Source of the DNA: CAZLGC01 sp964559275
Lineage (GTDB): Bacteria; Patescibacteriota; CALEFQ01
Reading direction: 5' to 3'
Assembly (NCBI GenBank): GCA_964559275.1
Contig: CAZLGC010000030.1
Span: 1-14,008 of the forward strand
DNA: 14,008 bases
Shown here: piece by piece, positions 1 through 6,310 of the stretch
Numbering within the stretch: position 1 is the stretch's first letter
Layout: the number at the start of each line of letters is the position of its first letter
Notes under the pieces: generated by a model
What the model was told of the DNA's origin: nothing
What the model saw: only the letters and a program-made list of their open reading frames with translations
Database searches by the model: none
Program-made: the position numbers and the translations under genes

Positions 1-599
1 TGACTTGGTCGCCGGACGGTGAGTTGGTGGCAATCGGGATGAGTAATCTGACTCTGGCTAGTGCTCAGACCCAGCTGGTGGACGTAAATTCCGGCGAGCG
101 TAAGGCAGTGGTTAGCGGCTATAATTTGCACTGGGATCCGGAAGATCCGGAGAAAATAATATTTACCCGTCACCAATACTACGGTCCGCCGGATTACGGG
201 TCATTTGAGGAGACGATTTCAGTTAACCAGTCAGATTTACTAGCTGCTGGCGATTTCCGCGATGATATTCCGCATGAGGTTATTGGGACAGGAGAGATCA
301 CCGTTACCGAAGGTACAGGCTCCGAAAATATTTTGCAAACAGCTGCCTGGGATGATCAGGAAATAATAATAAAAGTTGTCGACGGTAAGCCTTCGCTATA
401 TCTTTCCCCGGGAGGGGACAGCGAAATTGTGAACCTGCTGGTTTCCGAAGATGTCATAGTAGATGCCTTTGCCCTGAATCCCGCCGGTGATAAAATAATT
501 TATCGGGAGGTGAAGACTGATTTGGATGAGCTGGGTAATTGGGAGGCGGATGATTCTAATACTCGTTTTCTGATAGCTGATTTAAAAAAGACAGATTAA
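1..599 (+). CDS. C-terminal part of a PD40/WD40-like beta-propeller protein (5' truncated)
   Basis: The reading frame is open to the left edge of the window, and the first complete codon is at 3. The first residues read TWSPDGELVAIG, a typical blade motif (SPDG) of TolB/PD40 or WD40-like propellers. A later NPAGDKIIYR segment near the end looks like another blade. This part is about 199 residues and ends with a TAA at 597-599. The middle is acidic and rich in beta-type sequence, with no membrane segment. Such proteins are often exported in small-genome bacteria, but any signal peptide would lie outside the window, so location is unknown. The next gene starts 18 bases downstream, so the two may share a transcript. 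The in-frame TTG at 24 is not a credible start because the blade motif begins upstream of it. Family assignment rests on motifs only; the function is unknown. Confidence 0.6.
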   Translation, partial: TWSPDGELVAIGMSNLTLASAQTQLVDVNSGERKAVVSGYNLHWDPEDPEKIIFTRHQYYGPPDYGSFEETISVNQSDLLAAGDFRDDIPHEVIGTGEITVTEGTGSENILQTAAWDDQEIIIKVVDGKPSLYLSPGGDSEIVNLLVSEDVIVDAFALNPAGDKIIYREVKTDLDELGNWEADDSNTRFLIADLKKTD

Positions 600-617
600 C
601 AATTATTTACAAAATAT

Positions 618-1229
618 ATGCAAATTGAAGTCAGGATTCGGGCCAAAATTGACAATCCCGAGGTGTTAGCCCAAAAAATTGAAGAAATGGGCGGGTACTT
701 TGAGGGTTCAGTGTCATCGGTAAGTTCTTATTATGGTGAAGACCTCTTTTCCAAAAATGACACCCAGGTCAGGATAGTGGAATATAATTACCCGGAAGGC
801 ATGGAAAAAATATACCTCACTTACAAAGGTCCGAAAGAAGAAGACGGCCGTGAGGAAATGCGGGAAATTTTTGGGGAGATGAAGCGCAACTCCAAGATTT
901 TTGAGAAATTAGAGTTGACCGAGCGTGACTTCACTACCCCGATTGATGCCGAAAAAGTCTTGGAGAAGAACGGGCTCAAGAAGTTTGTCGAGGTAAAAAT
1001 TTCGAACGAAAAACGATATCGTTATGGAGTTTTCGAAATAAAAATATTCCGTATTGATAATCTTGGCCAGGGTTTTATTGAAATTGAACTGAATGTCGCC
1101 TGGCCTAAAGACATTCCGCAGGCTAAGGATGAGATATACAAGTTGATGGACCAGATGGGGGTCAGCCGGGATAAAGAAGTAAGTGAGGATGGAGTAGAAC
1201 TAGTATATAAAAATAAGGATAAAGGCTAA
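618..1229 (+). CDS. CYTH-domain protein (class IV adenylate cyclase / thiamine triphosphatase-like)
   Basis: This 203-residue protein begins MQIEVRIRAKI, a relaxed form of the N-terminal ExExK signature of CYTH (CyaB/ThTPase) domains. The alternating acidic and basic strands expected of the tunnel fold follow: IYLTYKGP, EMREIFGE, KFVEVKISNEKRYRY, VFEIKIFRID and FIEIELNV. The length is normal for the family. CYTH enzymes bind triphosphate substrates with two metal ions; members include adenylate cyclases, thiamine triphosphatases and inorganic triphosphatases, and sequence alone does not say which applies here. The second position of the signature is R in place of the usual pattern (EVR rather than EIE), which may weaken or alter metal binding. 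The start is the only ATG near the N-terminal motif, and no Shine-Dalgarno precedes it. The next gene begins 4 bases after the stop. Confidence 0.75.
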   Translation: MQIEVRIRAKIDNPEVLAQKIEEMGGYFEGSVSSVSSYYGEDLFSKNDTQVRIVEYNYPEGMEKIYLTYKGPKEEDGREEMREIFGEMKRNSKIFEKLELTERDFTTPIDAEKVLEKNGLKKFVEVKISNEKRYRYGVFEIKIFRIDNLGQGFIEIELNVAWPKDIPQAKDEIYKLMDQMGVSRDKEVSEDGVELVYKNKDKG

Positions 1230-1233
1230 AATT

Positions 1234-1602
1234 ATGAGTTTGGGTAAATTATTTTTCGGGATTGTTTTGCTTCTGGTCGGTGTTATTTTTATTCTCGATA
1301 CCTTTGGAGTCATTGTTGACGCCTGGCGGCTATGGCCGTTGATTGTAATTGTTGCAGCTATATTCATAATCATCGGAGCTTTTATCGCTCCCAAGCCTTG
1401 GTACAAAACTGAAGAGGGTTGGCAAAATTTCGCCAACAAGATGGAGAAGAAATACGGTGATCCGGAGAAGTGGGAGAAATTTGGTGAGCGGATGGAGAAG
1501 AAATTTGGTGACCCGGAAAAATGGGAAAGAGTCGGAAAGAAGATGGAGAGGGAATTTGAGAAAGAGTTTGATGAAGATGATCAAAAGAAGTCTGGAGATT
1601 GA
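1234..1602 (+). CDS. Small membrane protein, LiaI/DUF5668-like N-terminus with charged repeats
   Basis: The 122-residue product starts with two closely spaced hydrophobic segments, about residues 5-21 (LFFGIVLLLVGVIFIL) and 30-50 (WRLWPLIVIVAAIFIIIGAF). These are joined by a short DTFGV turn, the arrangement of DUF5668/LiaF-type membrane anchors. After the helices comes a highly charged tail containing a 17-residue repeat, MEKK(Y/F)GDPEKWE(K/R)(F/V)G, with full copies at bases 1441-1491 and 1492-1542 and partial copies on both sides. The tail ends in an acidic run and should lie in the cytoplasm. The gene starts 4 bases after the CYTH gene, and its TGA overlaps the ATG of the methyltransferase gene by one base, so translation is probably coupled. 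LiaF-type proteins take part in envelope-stress sensing in Firmicutes, but no such partner is visible here and the role is unknown. Confidence 0.65.
   Translation: MSLGKLFFGIVLLLVGVIFILDTFGVIVDAWRLWPLIVIVAAIFIIIGAFIAPKPWYKTEEGWQNFANKMEKKYGDPEKWEKFGERMEKKFGDPEKWERVGKKMEREFEKEFDEDDQKKSGD
1441..1560 (+). repeat. 51-bp tandem repeat coding a charged 17-residue unit
   Basis: ATGGAGAAGAAAT begins near-identical units at 1441 and 1492, and a third diverged unit begins at 1543. The period is exactly 51 bases, which keeps the frame. A fourth, weaker half unit precedes them (the residues EEGWQNFANK align with PEKWEKFGER). Silent differences between copies, such as GATCC versus GACCC, show selection on the protein rather than a recent duplication. 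Confidence 0.85.
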
Positions 1603-2090
1603 TGGTAAATCACAGCTCCTTTTACGTAATACTGGAAAATGTACGCAGCCTCTATAATGTGGGGGCTGCGTTTCGTACTTCTGACGGATGTAATATCAGC
1701 AAGCTCTATCTGGCAGGTTTCACCGGCTGTCCGCCGCGGCAGGAGATATCCAAGACGGCGCTGGGCGCCGAAGACCAAGTTCCTTGGGAGCATGTCGATG
1801 ACGCCCTGCAAGCTATCGAGAAGCTGCGCCAAGAAAACACCTGTCAGATCGTTGGTGTAGAAAAGACCCCGAAAAGTGTTTCGTATACCGATTTCCGGTT
1901 TTCTTTTCCGACCTGTCTGGTATTCGGTAACGAAATTATGGGGGTTTCTCAGGCGACACTGGCAGCCTGTGATGAAGTAGTACACATTCCGATGCTGGGT
2001 AGCAAAGAATCTCTCAATGTAGCAACCGCTTATGGAGTGGTACTGTATGAATTGCTTCGCCAATATCAGAACGCAAAACGCAAAACGTAA
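1602..2090 (+). CDS. SpoU (TrmH) family RNA 2'-O-methyltransferase
   Basis: The 162-residue product carries the three SpoU motifs in order: NVRSLYNVGAAFRTSDG near residue 13, LVFGNEIMGV near residue 106, and HIPMLGSKESLNVATAYG near residue 128. These form the SAM-binding trefoil knot and the catalytic arginine and asparagine sites of SPOUT 2'-O-ribose methyltransferases that act on tRNA or rRNA. At this length it is a bare catalytic domain without an N-terminal substrate-binding domain, so TrmL-like or a general RNA methylase; the target cannot be named. I chose the ATG at 1602, which overlaps the preceding stop by one base (TGATG) and has GGAG at 1594-1597; an in-frame TTG at 1599 is less likely. 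The last residues (QNAKRKT) come from an A-rich repeat at 2071-2110 that has altered the C-terminus. Confidence 0.85.
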   Translation: MVNHSSFYVILENVRSLYNVGAAFRTSDGCNISKLYLAGFTGCPPRQEISKTALGAEDQVPWEHVDDALQAIEKLRQENTCQIVGVEKTPKSVSYTDFRFSFPTCLVFGNEIMGVSQATLAACDEVVHIPMLGSKESLNVATAYGVVLYELLRQYQNAKRKT

Positions 2091-2110
2091 AATTAATTTT
2101 GCGTTTTACA
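2071..2110. repeat. A-rich repeat copy, imperfect inverted pair
   Basis: Units of the form AACGCAAA and AACGTAAA are followed by the opposite-strand form AATTTTGCGTTTTACA. The right arm is the exact reverse complement of a 15-base word also found at 7568-7582. The left arm supplies the final codons and stop of the SpoU gene. Confidence 0.8.
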
Positions 2111-2118
2111 CTAAGCTT

Positions 2119-2160
2119 AAAGAAAGCCCCCTCACACTCAGAATGAGCGTGAGGGAGGCT
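2119..2160 (-). terminator. Probable terminator of the acetyltransferase gene (minus strand)
   Basis: Arms at 2125-2140 and 2144-2160 form a stem of about 16 pairs with one A-C mismatch, one bulged A and a GAA loop. Read on the minus strand the stem is followed by TTCTTT, a modest U tract. It lies just past the stop of the minus-strand acetyltransferase gene. Confidence 0.6.
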
Positions 2161-2161
2161 C

Positions 2162-2184
2162 GCGATCAGGGTGATCGCTTTTTT
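2162..2184 (+). terminator. Rho-independent terminator after the SpoU gene
   Basis: GCGATCA and TGATCGC form a perfect 7-bp stem around GGG, followed by TTTTTT at 2179-2184. It faces the convergent acetyltransferase gene, whose stop codon (2166-2168) lies inside the stem. Confidence 0.75.
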
Positions 2185-2762
2185 GTTTGGGTTTTTTGTC
2201 TACGCTTGTCCCAATCGTTTTTCAGGATGCCGAGCTGAATCAAATCGTGGTAGCGGCCGTTCTTGAAGATGGCCTGGCGAGTACGTCCCTCTACTTGGTA
2301 GTCGCACTTTTCCGAGTAACGCAGCGAGCGGCCGTTGGAATCCAACGCGGCACTACCAATGCGGTTCAAGTTTAAGGTGTTGAAAGCGTATTCCAGCAAC
2401 AACATCTTAGCCTCAGTCCCAAATCCTTGCCCGCGGTTGGTCGGGTCGCCGATCAATGTCCCGGTTACAGCCGAACGATTGACCCAGTCAAGGTCATGTA
2501 GACCGATGGTGCCGATAAATTCATTTCCGTCTTTGCGAACGATGGCGAGCACGACGTTTTTTGGGGACTTGCTGGCTTCGTTGGCGTCTTCGAAAAACTT
2601 CTTTTCGCCCACGCGGGTGATAGGAAAGTCTCCGGAGCCAATGAACGGACGGATTTCGGGGCTGTTGATCCAACGCTGACAAGTTGCCAGATCGGTTTCC
2701 TCGTCGAGCGGTCGCAGGTAAACCCTTTCCCCCTCGAGAAAGACTACGTTGGTCTTTTCCAT
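2166..2762 (-). CDS. GNAT-family N-acetyltransferase, RimJ/RimL-like
   Basis: The 198-residue protein has the RimJ/RimL layout: an N-terminal VYLRPLDEETDL strand-helix start, a central GTIGLHDLDW segment, the acetyl-CoA pyrophosphate loop NRGQGFGTEA (the Q/RxxGxG/A motif), and the C-terminal NRIGSAALDSNGRSLRYSEKCDYQVEG block. It should move an acetyl group from acetyl-CoA to an amine, perhaps a protein N-terminus, a polyamine or a small-molecule amine; the substrate cannot be predicted. The start at 2762 has a good Shine-Dalgarno (AAGGAG, 2777-2772) 9 bases upstream, which is rare in this window. The 5' leader contains a hairpin (2786-2810). The C-terminal tail is lysine- and arginine-rich and runs into the terminator region. 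The gene is the only minus-strand gene of normal size here and may share a transcript with the 38-residue peptide gene upstream. Confidence 0.85.
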   Translation of the reverse strand: MEKTNVVFLEGERVYLRPLDEETDLATCQRWINSPEIRPFIGSGDFPITRVGEKKFFEDANEASKSPKNVVLAIVRKDGNEFIGTIGLHDLDWVNRSAVTGTLIGDPTNRGQGFGTEAKMLLLEYAFNTLNLNRIGSAALDSNGRSLRYSEKCDYQVEGRTRQAIFKNGRYHDLIQLGILKNDWDKRRQKTQTKKRSP

Positions 2763-2785
2763 ACATTTTTTCTCCTTTCCTTTGC

Positions 2786-2810
2786 TCCCCTCATTCTGAG
2801 CATGAGGGGA
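2786..2810. repeat. Hairpin related to the one at the other end of the acetyltransferase gene
   Basis: TCCCCTCAT and ATGAGGGGA form a perfect 9-bp stem with a 7-base loop. Its reverse complement contains CTCAGAATGAG, the same word as the centre of the 2125-2160 hairpin. In the acetyltransferase transcript it would sit in the 5' leader, 23 bases before the start codon. Confidence 0.7.
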
Positions 2811-2815
2811 CTTCT

Positions 2816-2850
2816 AAAAATAAAGACCGGCAACACTTTGCTGCCGGCTT
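2816..2850 (-). terminator. Minus-strand terminator or attenuator
   Basis: CCGGCA and TGCCGG pair, with a further AAG/CTT clamp across one bulged base. On the minus strand the stem is followed by TATTTTT. It lies 24 bases past the stop of the small minus-strand gene (2874-2990) and ahead of the acetyltransferase gene, so it either ends the small gene's transcript or attenuates read-through. Confidence 0.6.
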
Positions 2851-2873
2851 AGTATCGGAAAGAAGAATGCTTT

Positions 2874-2990
2874 TTAAGAGTGCTTATTTTTTCCCAACAC
2901 AAAGTCGACAGCAAGGCTTATGGCACACAGAATGGAGACATAGGCCGGGCCGTTCTTCATAAACTTTTGGTTGTGGAAAAAATTCGTCAT
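2874..2990 (-). CDS. Predicted 38-residue membrane peptide
   Basis: An ATG at 2990 opens a 38-codon frame starting MTNFFHNQKFMKNG and containing a single hydrophobic segment, about residues 15-33 (PAYVSILCAISLAVDFVLG), then a short basic end KNKHS and a TAA at 2874-2876. A good minus-strand promoter lies directly upstream (TTGACA 3024-3019, 16 bases, TAGAGT 3002-2997), placing the transcript start at or next to the ATG, so the message would be leaderless. A terminator follows at 2816-2850. Promoter, frame and terminator fit a free-standing small gene. The product would be a single-pass inner-membrane peptide; the family is not recognised and the function is unknown. There is no Shine-Dalgarno. 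Coding evidence is limited because the frame is short. Confidence 0.5.
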   Translation of the reverse strand: MTNFFHNQKFMKNGPAYVSILCAISLAVDFVLGKNKHS

Positions 2991-2996
2991 GGTTAA

Positions 2997-3024
2997 ACTC
3001 TACCATGTTTTTGTGGTCTGTCAA
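2997..3024 (-). promoter_or_regulatory. Promoter for the 38-residue peptide gene (leaderless)
   Basis: On the minus strand TTGACA (3024-3019) is a perfect -35 and TAGAGT (3002-2997) a 4-of-6 -10, with a 16-base spacer. The expected start point, about 7 bases past the -10, is 2990, the first base of the ATG. Confidence 0.55.
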
Positions 3025-3067
3025 GCTACTACTCAGAAAAAGCTTTCCGAGGGGTAAAAATTGCCGG

Positions 3068-3096
3068 TTTACAGTGCTCTCAAACGGTGCTACAAT
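3068..3096 (+). promoter_or_regulatory. Promoter of the kor-suc operon (near-leaderless)
   Basis: TTTACA at 3068-3073 and TACAAT at 3091-3096 are separated by 17 bases, and TGC before the -10 gives an extended -10. The ATG of the first gene is at 3105, 8 bases past the -10, so the transcript should begin at or within a base or two of the start codon. This rules out an upstream in-frame GTG at 3087. Confidence 0.75.
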
Positions 3097-3104
3097 ATCC
3101 TTCT

Positions 3105-3314
3105 ATGTCTTTCCAGAAAACTGACAAACCTGGATTTTATTGGGATCCCGAAACTTGCAAGCAATGTGATGTCTGCCAGAAACTTTGCCCGCAAGGCGGT
3201 CTTAAGCTGGTTGGCGGCAAACTGGAGCCGGATGTGGAAAAATGTAACTTATGTGGTATTTGCGCCTTGCATTGCCCGGATCGGGCCATCAAAATAGATA
3301 AAACGCAAAATTAG
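3105..3314 (+). CDS. korD: 2-oxoacid:ferredoxin oxidoreductase, delta (ferredoxin) subunit
   Basis: The 69-residue product has two CxxCxxCxxxCP clusters, CKQCDVCQKLCP (about residues 18-29) and CNLCGICALHCP (about residues 47-58), each able to hold a [4Fe-4S] centre. This is the small two-cluster ferredoxin that passes electrons from the catalytic subunits of four-subunit 2-oxoacid:ferredoxin oxidoreductases to free ferredoxin. It is the first gene of the operon and is followed 31 bases later by the alpha subunit, as in the D-A-B-C order of Kor/Vor enzymes. The ATG at 3105 is chosen because the -10 box ends 8 bases before it. The last residues (DKTQN) are encoded by a copy of the A-rich repeat, so the C-terminus has probably been changed by it. 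Confidence 0.88.
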   Translation: MSFQKTDKPGFYWDPETCKQCDVCQKLCPQGGLKLVGGKLEPDVEKCNLCGICALHCPDRAIKIDKTQN

Positions 3315-3345
3315 TTTTTGCGCTTTGTGTTTTGAATTTCGCGTT
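3298..3345. repeat. A-rich repeat copy between korD and korA
   Basis: TAAAACGCAAAAT reads into the korD stop codon, and a diverged opposite-strand arm (TTTTTGCGCTTTGTGTTTTG) fills the remaining gap up to the korA ATG. The whole intergenic gap consists of this repeat. Confidence 0.75.
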
Positions 3346-4380
3346 ATGAAAAAACTAGTACAAGGAAATGAAGCTACCTTTTTAGGCGCCCGCAAGGCCG
3401 GGGCTGATTTTTTCGCGGGTTATCCGATAACGCCTTCCAATGAAATAATGGCCACGGCCGCTAAGCATGCCAGCACTAACGAAGATTTCACCTTTTTGCA
3501 GATGGAAGATGAGATTGCCAGTGCCACGGCTATTATCGGCGCTTCACTCGCCGGAGCCAGATCCTTTACAGCGACTTCCGGACCGGGTTTTTCTCTGATG
3601 CAAGAAAGCATCGGTCTAGCCTACATGACGTCAACACCGACTGTCTTTGTTGATGTTCAGCGGGTCGGGCCTTCAACCGGTATGCCGACATATCCTGCCC
3701 AGGGTGATGTCTTGCAGGCTAAGCACGGCTCTCACGGCGACTATACCTCAATTGTGCTGGCTCCCAATTCCGCGGCGGAATCTTTTCAGTACACGGCCAC
3801 CGCTTTCAACGTGGCCGAAGAGGCCGAGGCTCCCGTAATTGTTCTGACAGACGGATTCGTCGGCCATCTTGAGGAAACCGTAGATCTGGATAAAATTGAA
3901 GTGCCAAATCCAGCTCCACGCCGGCGTAAGCCGCTTGGTACCGGCAAACGCCATTTTACCGGTTTGCTGTCCGATGAAGAGGGAATACCAAAAACAGCCG
4001 ATCCGGCGGAATACCGGAAGTGGTACTGGGGCAAAAAGAAACAGGTTGAAGCGACTGCAGCTAAGTATGAGTTGTTCGAATATATTGAGAACAAAAATAG
4101 TGACACTTTGCTGATTTCCTTCGGGATTACCTCGCGGGTATTGTTGCCTCTGAAGGAAGAGTATGGTTATTTCCGACCAATACGTCTTTTCCCGATCCTG
4201 GGCGAGCAATTGCAGAAAGTCGCGGCTGATTATAAAAACATTGTGGTTGTGGAAGCCAATGACGGTCAGTTTGCCGGCGAGGTGGAGCACGCCATGTCCC
4301 GTCCGGTCAAGCGGCTACCGCTGCTCGGTGGCGAATTAAGTTCATCTCTAATTGCCAAAGAACTGAAAAATGTCTGTTGA
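3346..4380 (+). CDS. korA: 2-oxoacid:ferredoxin oxidoreductase, alpha subunit (2-oxoglutarate type likely)
   Basis: The 344-residue protein opens with LVQGNEATFLGARKAG and then GYPITPSNEI (about residues 25-34), the signature of Kor/Vor alpha subunits where the threonine and serine contact the substrate carboxylate. TSGPGFSLMQESIGLAY (about residue 80) and QRVGPSTGMPTYPAQGD (about residue 105) are further family blocks. With the beta subunit it converts a 2-oxoacid plus CoA to acyl-CoA, CO2 and reduced ferredoxin. The sucCD genes in the same operon make 2-oxoglutarate the best substrate guess; branched-chain 2-oxoacids remain possible. The ATG at 3346 matches family N-termini, whereas an upstream TTG would add repeat-coded residues. 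The gene overlaps korB by 11 bases. No Shine-Dalgarno is seen. Confidence 0.9.
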   Translation: MKKLVQGNEATFLGARKAGADFFAGYPITPSNEIMATAAKHASTNEDFTFLQMEDEIASATAIIGASLAGARSFTATSGPGFSLMQESIGLAYMTSTPTVFVDVQRVGPSTGMPTYPAQGDVLQAKHGSHGDYTSIVLAPNSAAESFQYTATAFNVAEEAEAPVIVLTDGFVGHLEETVDLDKIEVPNPAPRRRKPLGTGKRHFTGLLSDEEGIPKTADPAEYRKWYWGKKKQVEATAAKYELFEYIENKNSDTLLISFGITSRVLLPLKEEYGYFRPIRLFPILGEQLQKVAADYKNIVVVEANDGQFAGEVEHAMSRPVKRLPLLGGELSSSLIAKELKNVC

Positions 4381-5110
4381 AGCTAGCCAATTGATCAAAC
4401 AGAAGAGAATGCCCACGTTGTGGTGCCCGGGTTGTGGTATCGGCATCATTTTTCACCAATTGGTTGACGTTATGGCTGGCGCCGGTTTAAATCATGAGAA
4501 CTCTACGGTAATTTCCGGAATCGGTTGCACCGGGCGGATGGCTGGATACTTTGATCTTGATTCAATTCACACCACTCACGGTCGGGCTATTCCTGTGGCT
4601 GAGGGTATTGTTCGCCATCGCCCAGATCTCAATGTGATTGTGGCTTCTGGTGATGGAGATCTCACCAGCATCGGCGGCAATCATTTGTTACATTCCTCCC
4701 GTCGCAATACCAACATAACGGTTATTTTAGTCAACAACGAGATTTACGGTATGACCGGGGGACAAACTGCTCCAACGACCCAGCCGGGGAGTATCACCCA
4801 AACGGCGCCAGCCGGTTCCGAGCACGAAGCCATCAATGTGCAGGGTGTAATAACTTCTAATCCCAATTATTTCTATGCCCGCTCTACTGTCGGCCATGTT
4901 CCGCATCTGAAAAAATGTATCAAGGAAGCACTCGCCTGGGAGGGCTTCAGCTTGGTTGATATCAAGGCCAATTGCCCGGAAAGGTTTGGCAAAATGAACA
5001 AAATGAAAAGCCCGGGGGATATGATTTTGGCGTTGAAAGAGGGTTTCAAGATAAACGCTAAGCCGGAAGGATTACTGGCAGACGACGAAATTGGAATAAT
5101 TACAAAATGA
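4370..5110 (+). CDS. korB: 2-oxoacid:ferredoxin oxidoreductase, beta (TPP-binding) subunit
   Basis: The 246-residue subunit holds the thiamine diphosphate site: GDGD at residues 94-97 through the paired asparagines at 122-123 (VNNEIYGMTGGQ), a complete GDGx(~25)NN motif. CPGC (19-22), C53 in GIGCTG and a later cysteine in KANCPERFG are placed as in beta subunits that carry a [4Fe-4S] cluster. THGRA (about residue 69) and IGGNHLLH are also typical of KorB. The start overlaps the end of korA by 11 bases, so the two catalytic subunits are translationally coupled. Family distinctions between 2-oxoglutarate and 2-oxoisovalerate enzymes are fine; the neighbouring succinyl-CoA synthetase genes favour the former. 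All catalytic motifs are intact. Confidence 0.9.
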   Translation: MSVEASQLIKQKRMPTLWCPGCGIGIIFHQLVDVMAGAGLNHENSTVISGIGCTGRMAGYFDLDSIHTTHGRAIPVAEGIVRHRPDLNVIVASGDGDLTSIGGNHLLHSSRRNTNITVILVNNEIYGMTGGQTAPTTQPGSITQTAPAGSEHEAINVQGVITSNPNYFYARSTVGHVPHLKKCIKEALAWEGFSLVDIKANCPERFGKMNKMKSPGDMILALKEGFKINAKPEGLLADDEIGIITK

Positions 5111-5117
5111 TTAAGCT

Positions 5118-5612
5118 ATGTTAGATTCAGCCCAAATAATTGTTGCCGGAACCGGCGGTCAAGGTGTCAAAAGCCTGGCTAAGATTTTGGGTACACTGCT
5201 GGTGCAGATTGACTATGATGTGACAGTGATTGTAAAGTATGACGCGGCCTCCCGGGGCGGCACTATTTATGCTTATATAGTCTTTAACAAAGACAAAGTG
5301 GAAAACCCCGTTATTGACGAAGGCGATTTCCTGCTCGATTTGGCCAATACACCGCGTGATTTTAAAGCTAAGAAACGAATCGCTCAAAAAGGTGTCAAAC
5401 CAGATCAGCCGGCTGATTTTTACGATTTCTTTGGCACCGGCCGCAAAAAATTTGGCAAGCCGATCTACGGCAACTCAATTGCCTTGGGGACACTGTTGGC
5501 GTATTTGGAAGCGGATTTAGGAAAAATGGACATTAGGGCTGCGCTGCCAAAGAAATTACCGGATGACAATGTTAATGCTGTTAAAATGGGCTACGAAATG
5601 AAAAACAAATGA
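5118..5612 (+). CDS. korC: 2-oxoacid:ferredoxin oxidoreductase, gamma subunit
   Basis: The 164-residue product starts with IIVAGTGGQGVKSLAKILG, the GxGGQGV loop of the gamma domain of pyruvate/2-oxoacid:ferredoxin oxidoreductases, followed by a form of the conserved RGG segment (DAASRGGTIYAY). The gamma domain binds CoA-related contacts and completes the enzyme with the alpha, beta and delta subunits. The length is slightly below the usual 175-190 residues. The ATG at 5118 lies 7 bases after the korB stop. The stop at 5610-5612 overlaps the next gene's ATG in an ATGA junction, showing coupled translation into the methyltransferase gene. No defect in the reading frame is seen. Confidence 0.88.
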   Translation: MLDSAQIIVAGTGGQGVKSLAKILGTLLVQIDYDVTVIVKYDAASRGGTIYAYIVFNKDKVENPVIDEGDFLLDLANTPRDFKAKKRIAQKGVKPDQPADFYDFFGTGRKKFGKPIYGNSIALGTLLAYLEADLGKMDIRAALPKKLPDDNVNAVKMGYEMKNK

Positions 5613-6310
5613 CTCTCACTGTCGGCCAACAAGGACAAATCAAGCGGCAACTAGCTGCTCACCAGCACGCTCGGTACGAAACTGATATCGAACTGGATAC
5701 TGGTGAGTTTTTGGAAAATTTTATTGTGTATCCCTATGTGCTACGTCCGGAAACAGTGGCCGCCGGTCACCTGGCGCGCTGGCTAAAACAGCACCCAGAA
5801 CTTTATCAGGATAAAGTGGCGCTAGATATGGGGTCAGGCAGCGGCATTCAGGGAGTAGTGATGGGTAGCTACGGGGCCAGCTGGGTGGTTTTCTCTGATG
5901 TCTATCCGCCGGCCGTGGCCAACACCCGTGCCAATGTCCTCCGGTTTGATTTAGCTGAGAAGGCCAAAGTTTTCTGGGGAGATCTATTTGAAAAGATCGA
6001 ATCCCAGTTTGATCTAATTGTCTTCAATCATCCATTTTTTGCGGACGATCCGCGGGAGAATGAACCTGTATCGGGAGCCATGCTGGATTCCGGCGAGCTG
6101 CTGCAGCGTTTTTTGCGCGAAGCCCAAAACTATCTACAACCCGGCGGTCTGATTGTCATGCCTTTCTGGCATTTTGCCGGCGCAACGAACGATCCGGCTA
6201 AATATGTTGATCAGTATGGTCTGGAAATTGCCGGCCAGGATATCTTTGATCTTGACACCGAGCTACACCAAGGGCCGATGTCTGTTTATCAACTGCAATA
6301 TGAATCTTAA
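5609..6310 (+). CDS. HemK/PrmC-like class I SAM-dependent methyltransferase
   Basis: The 233-residue protein has the Rossmann motif I LDMGSGSGIQGV (about residue 73), an acidic motif II (VVFSDVYPPAV), and FDLIVFNHPFF at the position where HemK/PrmC and N6-adenine enzymes carry NPPY/F. LQPGGLIVMPFW forms the later strand. The catalytic motif here is NHPF rather than NPPY, so the substrate may differ from the glutamine of release factors. An N-terminal region of about 60 residues with EFLENFIVYPYVLRPET precedes the fold. The gene overlaps korC by four bases (ATGA) and sucC by 11 bases, so it is tied into translation of the energy operon. Whether it modifies one of the operon's enzymes, a ribosomal protein or a small molecule is unknown. 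Confidence 0.75.
   Translation: MTLTVGQQGQIKRQLAAHQHARYETDIELDTGEFLENFIVYPYVLRPETVAAGHLARWLKQHPELYQDKVALDMGSGSGIQGVVMGSYGASWVVFSDVYPPAVANTRANVLRFDLAEKAKVFWGDLFEKIESQFDLIVFNHPFFADDPRENEPVSGAMLDSGELLQRFLREAQNYLQPGGLIVMPFWHFAGATNDPAKYVDQYGLEIAGQDIFDLDTELHQGPMSVYQLQYES

Noticed and set aside
1441..1560. CRISPR-like direct repeats
   Set aside because: The 51-base repeats are contiguous, in frame and coding, with no spacers.
1581..2063. 160-codon minus-strand open frame
   Set aside because: It mirrors the SpoU gene, which carries all three family motifs.
2885..3006. Cysteine-rich 40-codon frame on the minus strand starting at 3006
   Set aside because: Its start codon precedes the -10 box of the promoter found there, whereas the 38-codon frame starts exactly at the predicted start point.
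3087..3104. GTG start for korD at 3087
   Set aside because: The -10 box at 3091-3096 lies within it, so these codons would not be transcribed; the ATG at 3105 fits the promoter.
3748..4290. 180-codon minus-strand open frame
   Set aside because: It is antisense to the korA gene, whose motifs are certain; no start signal or family match.
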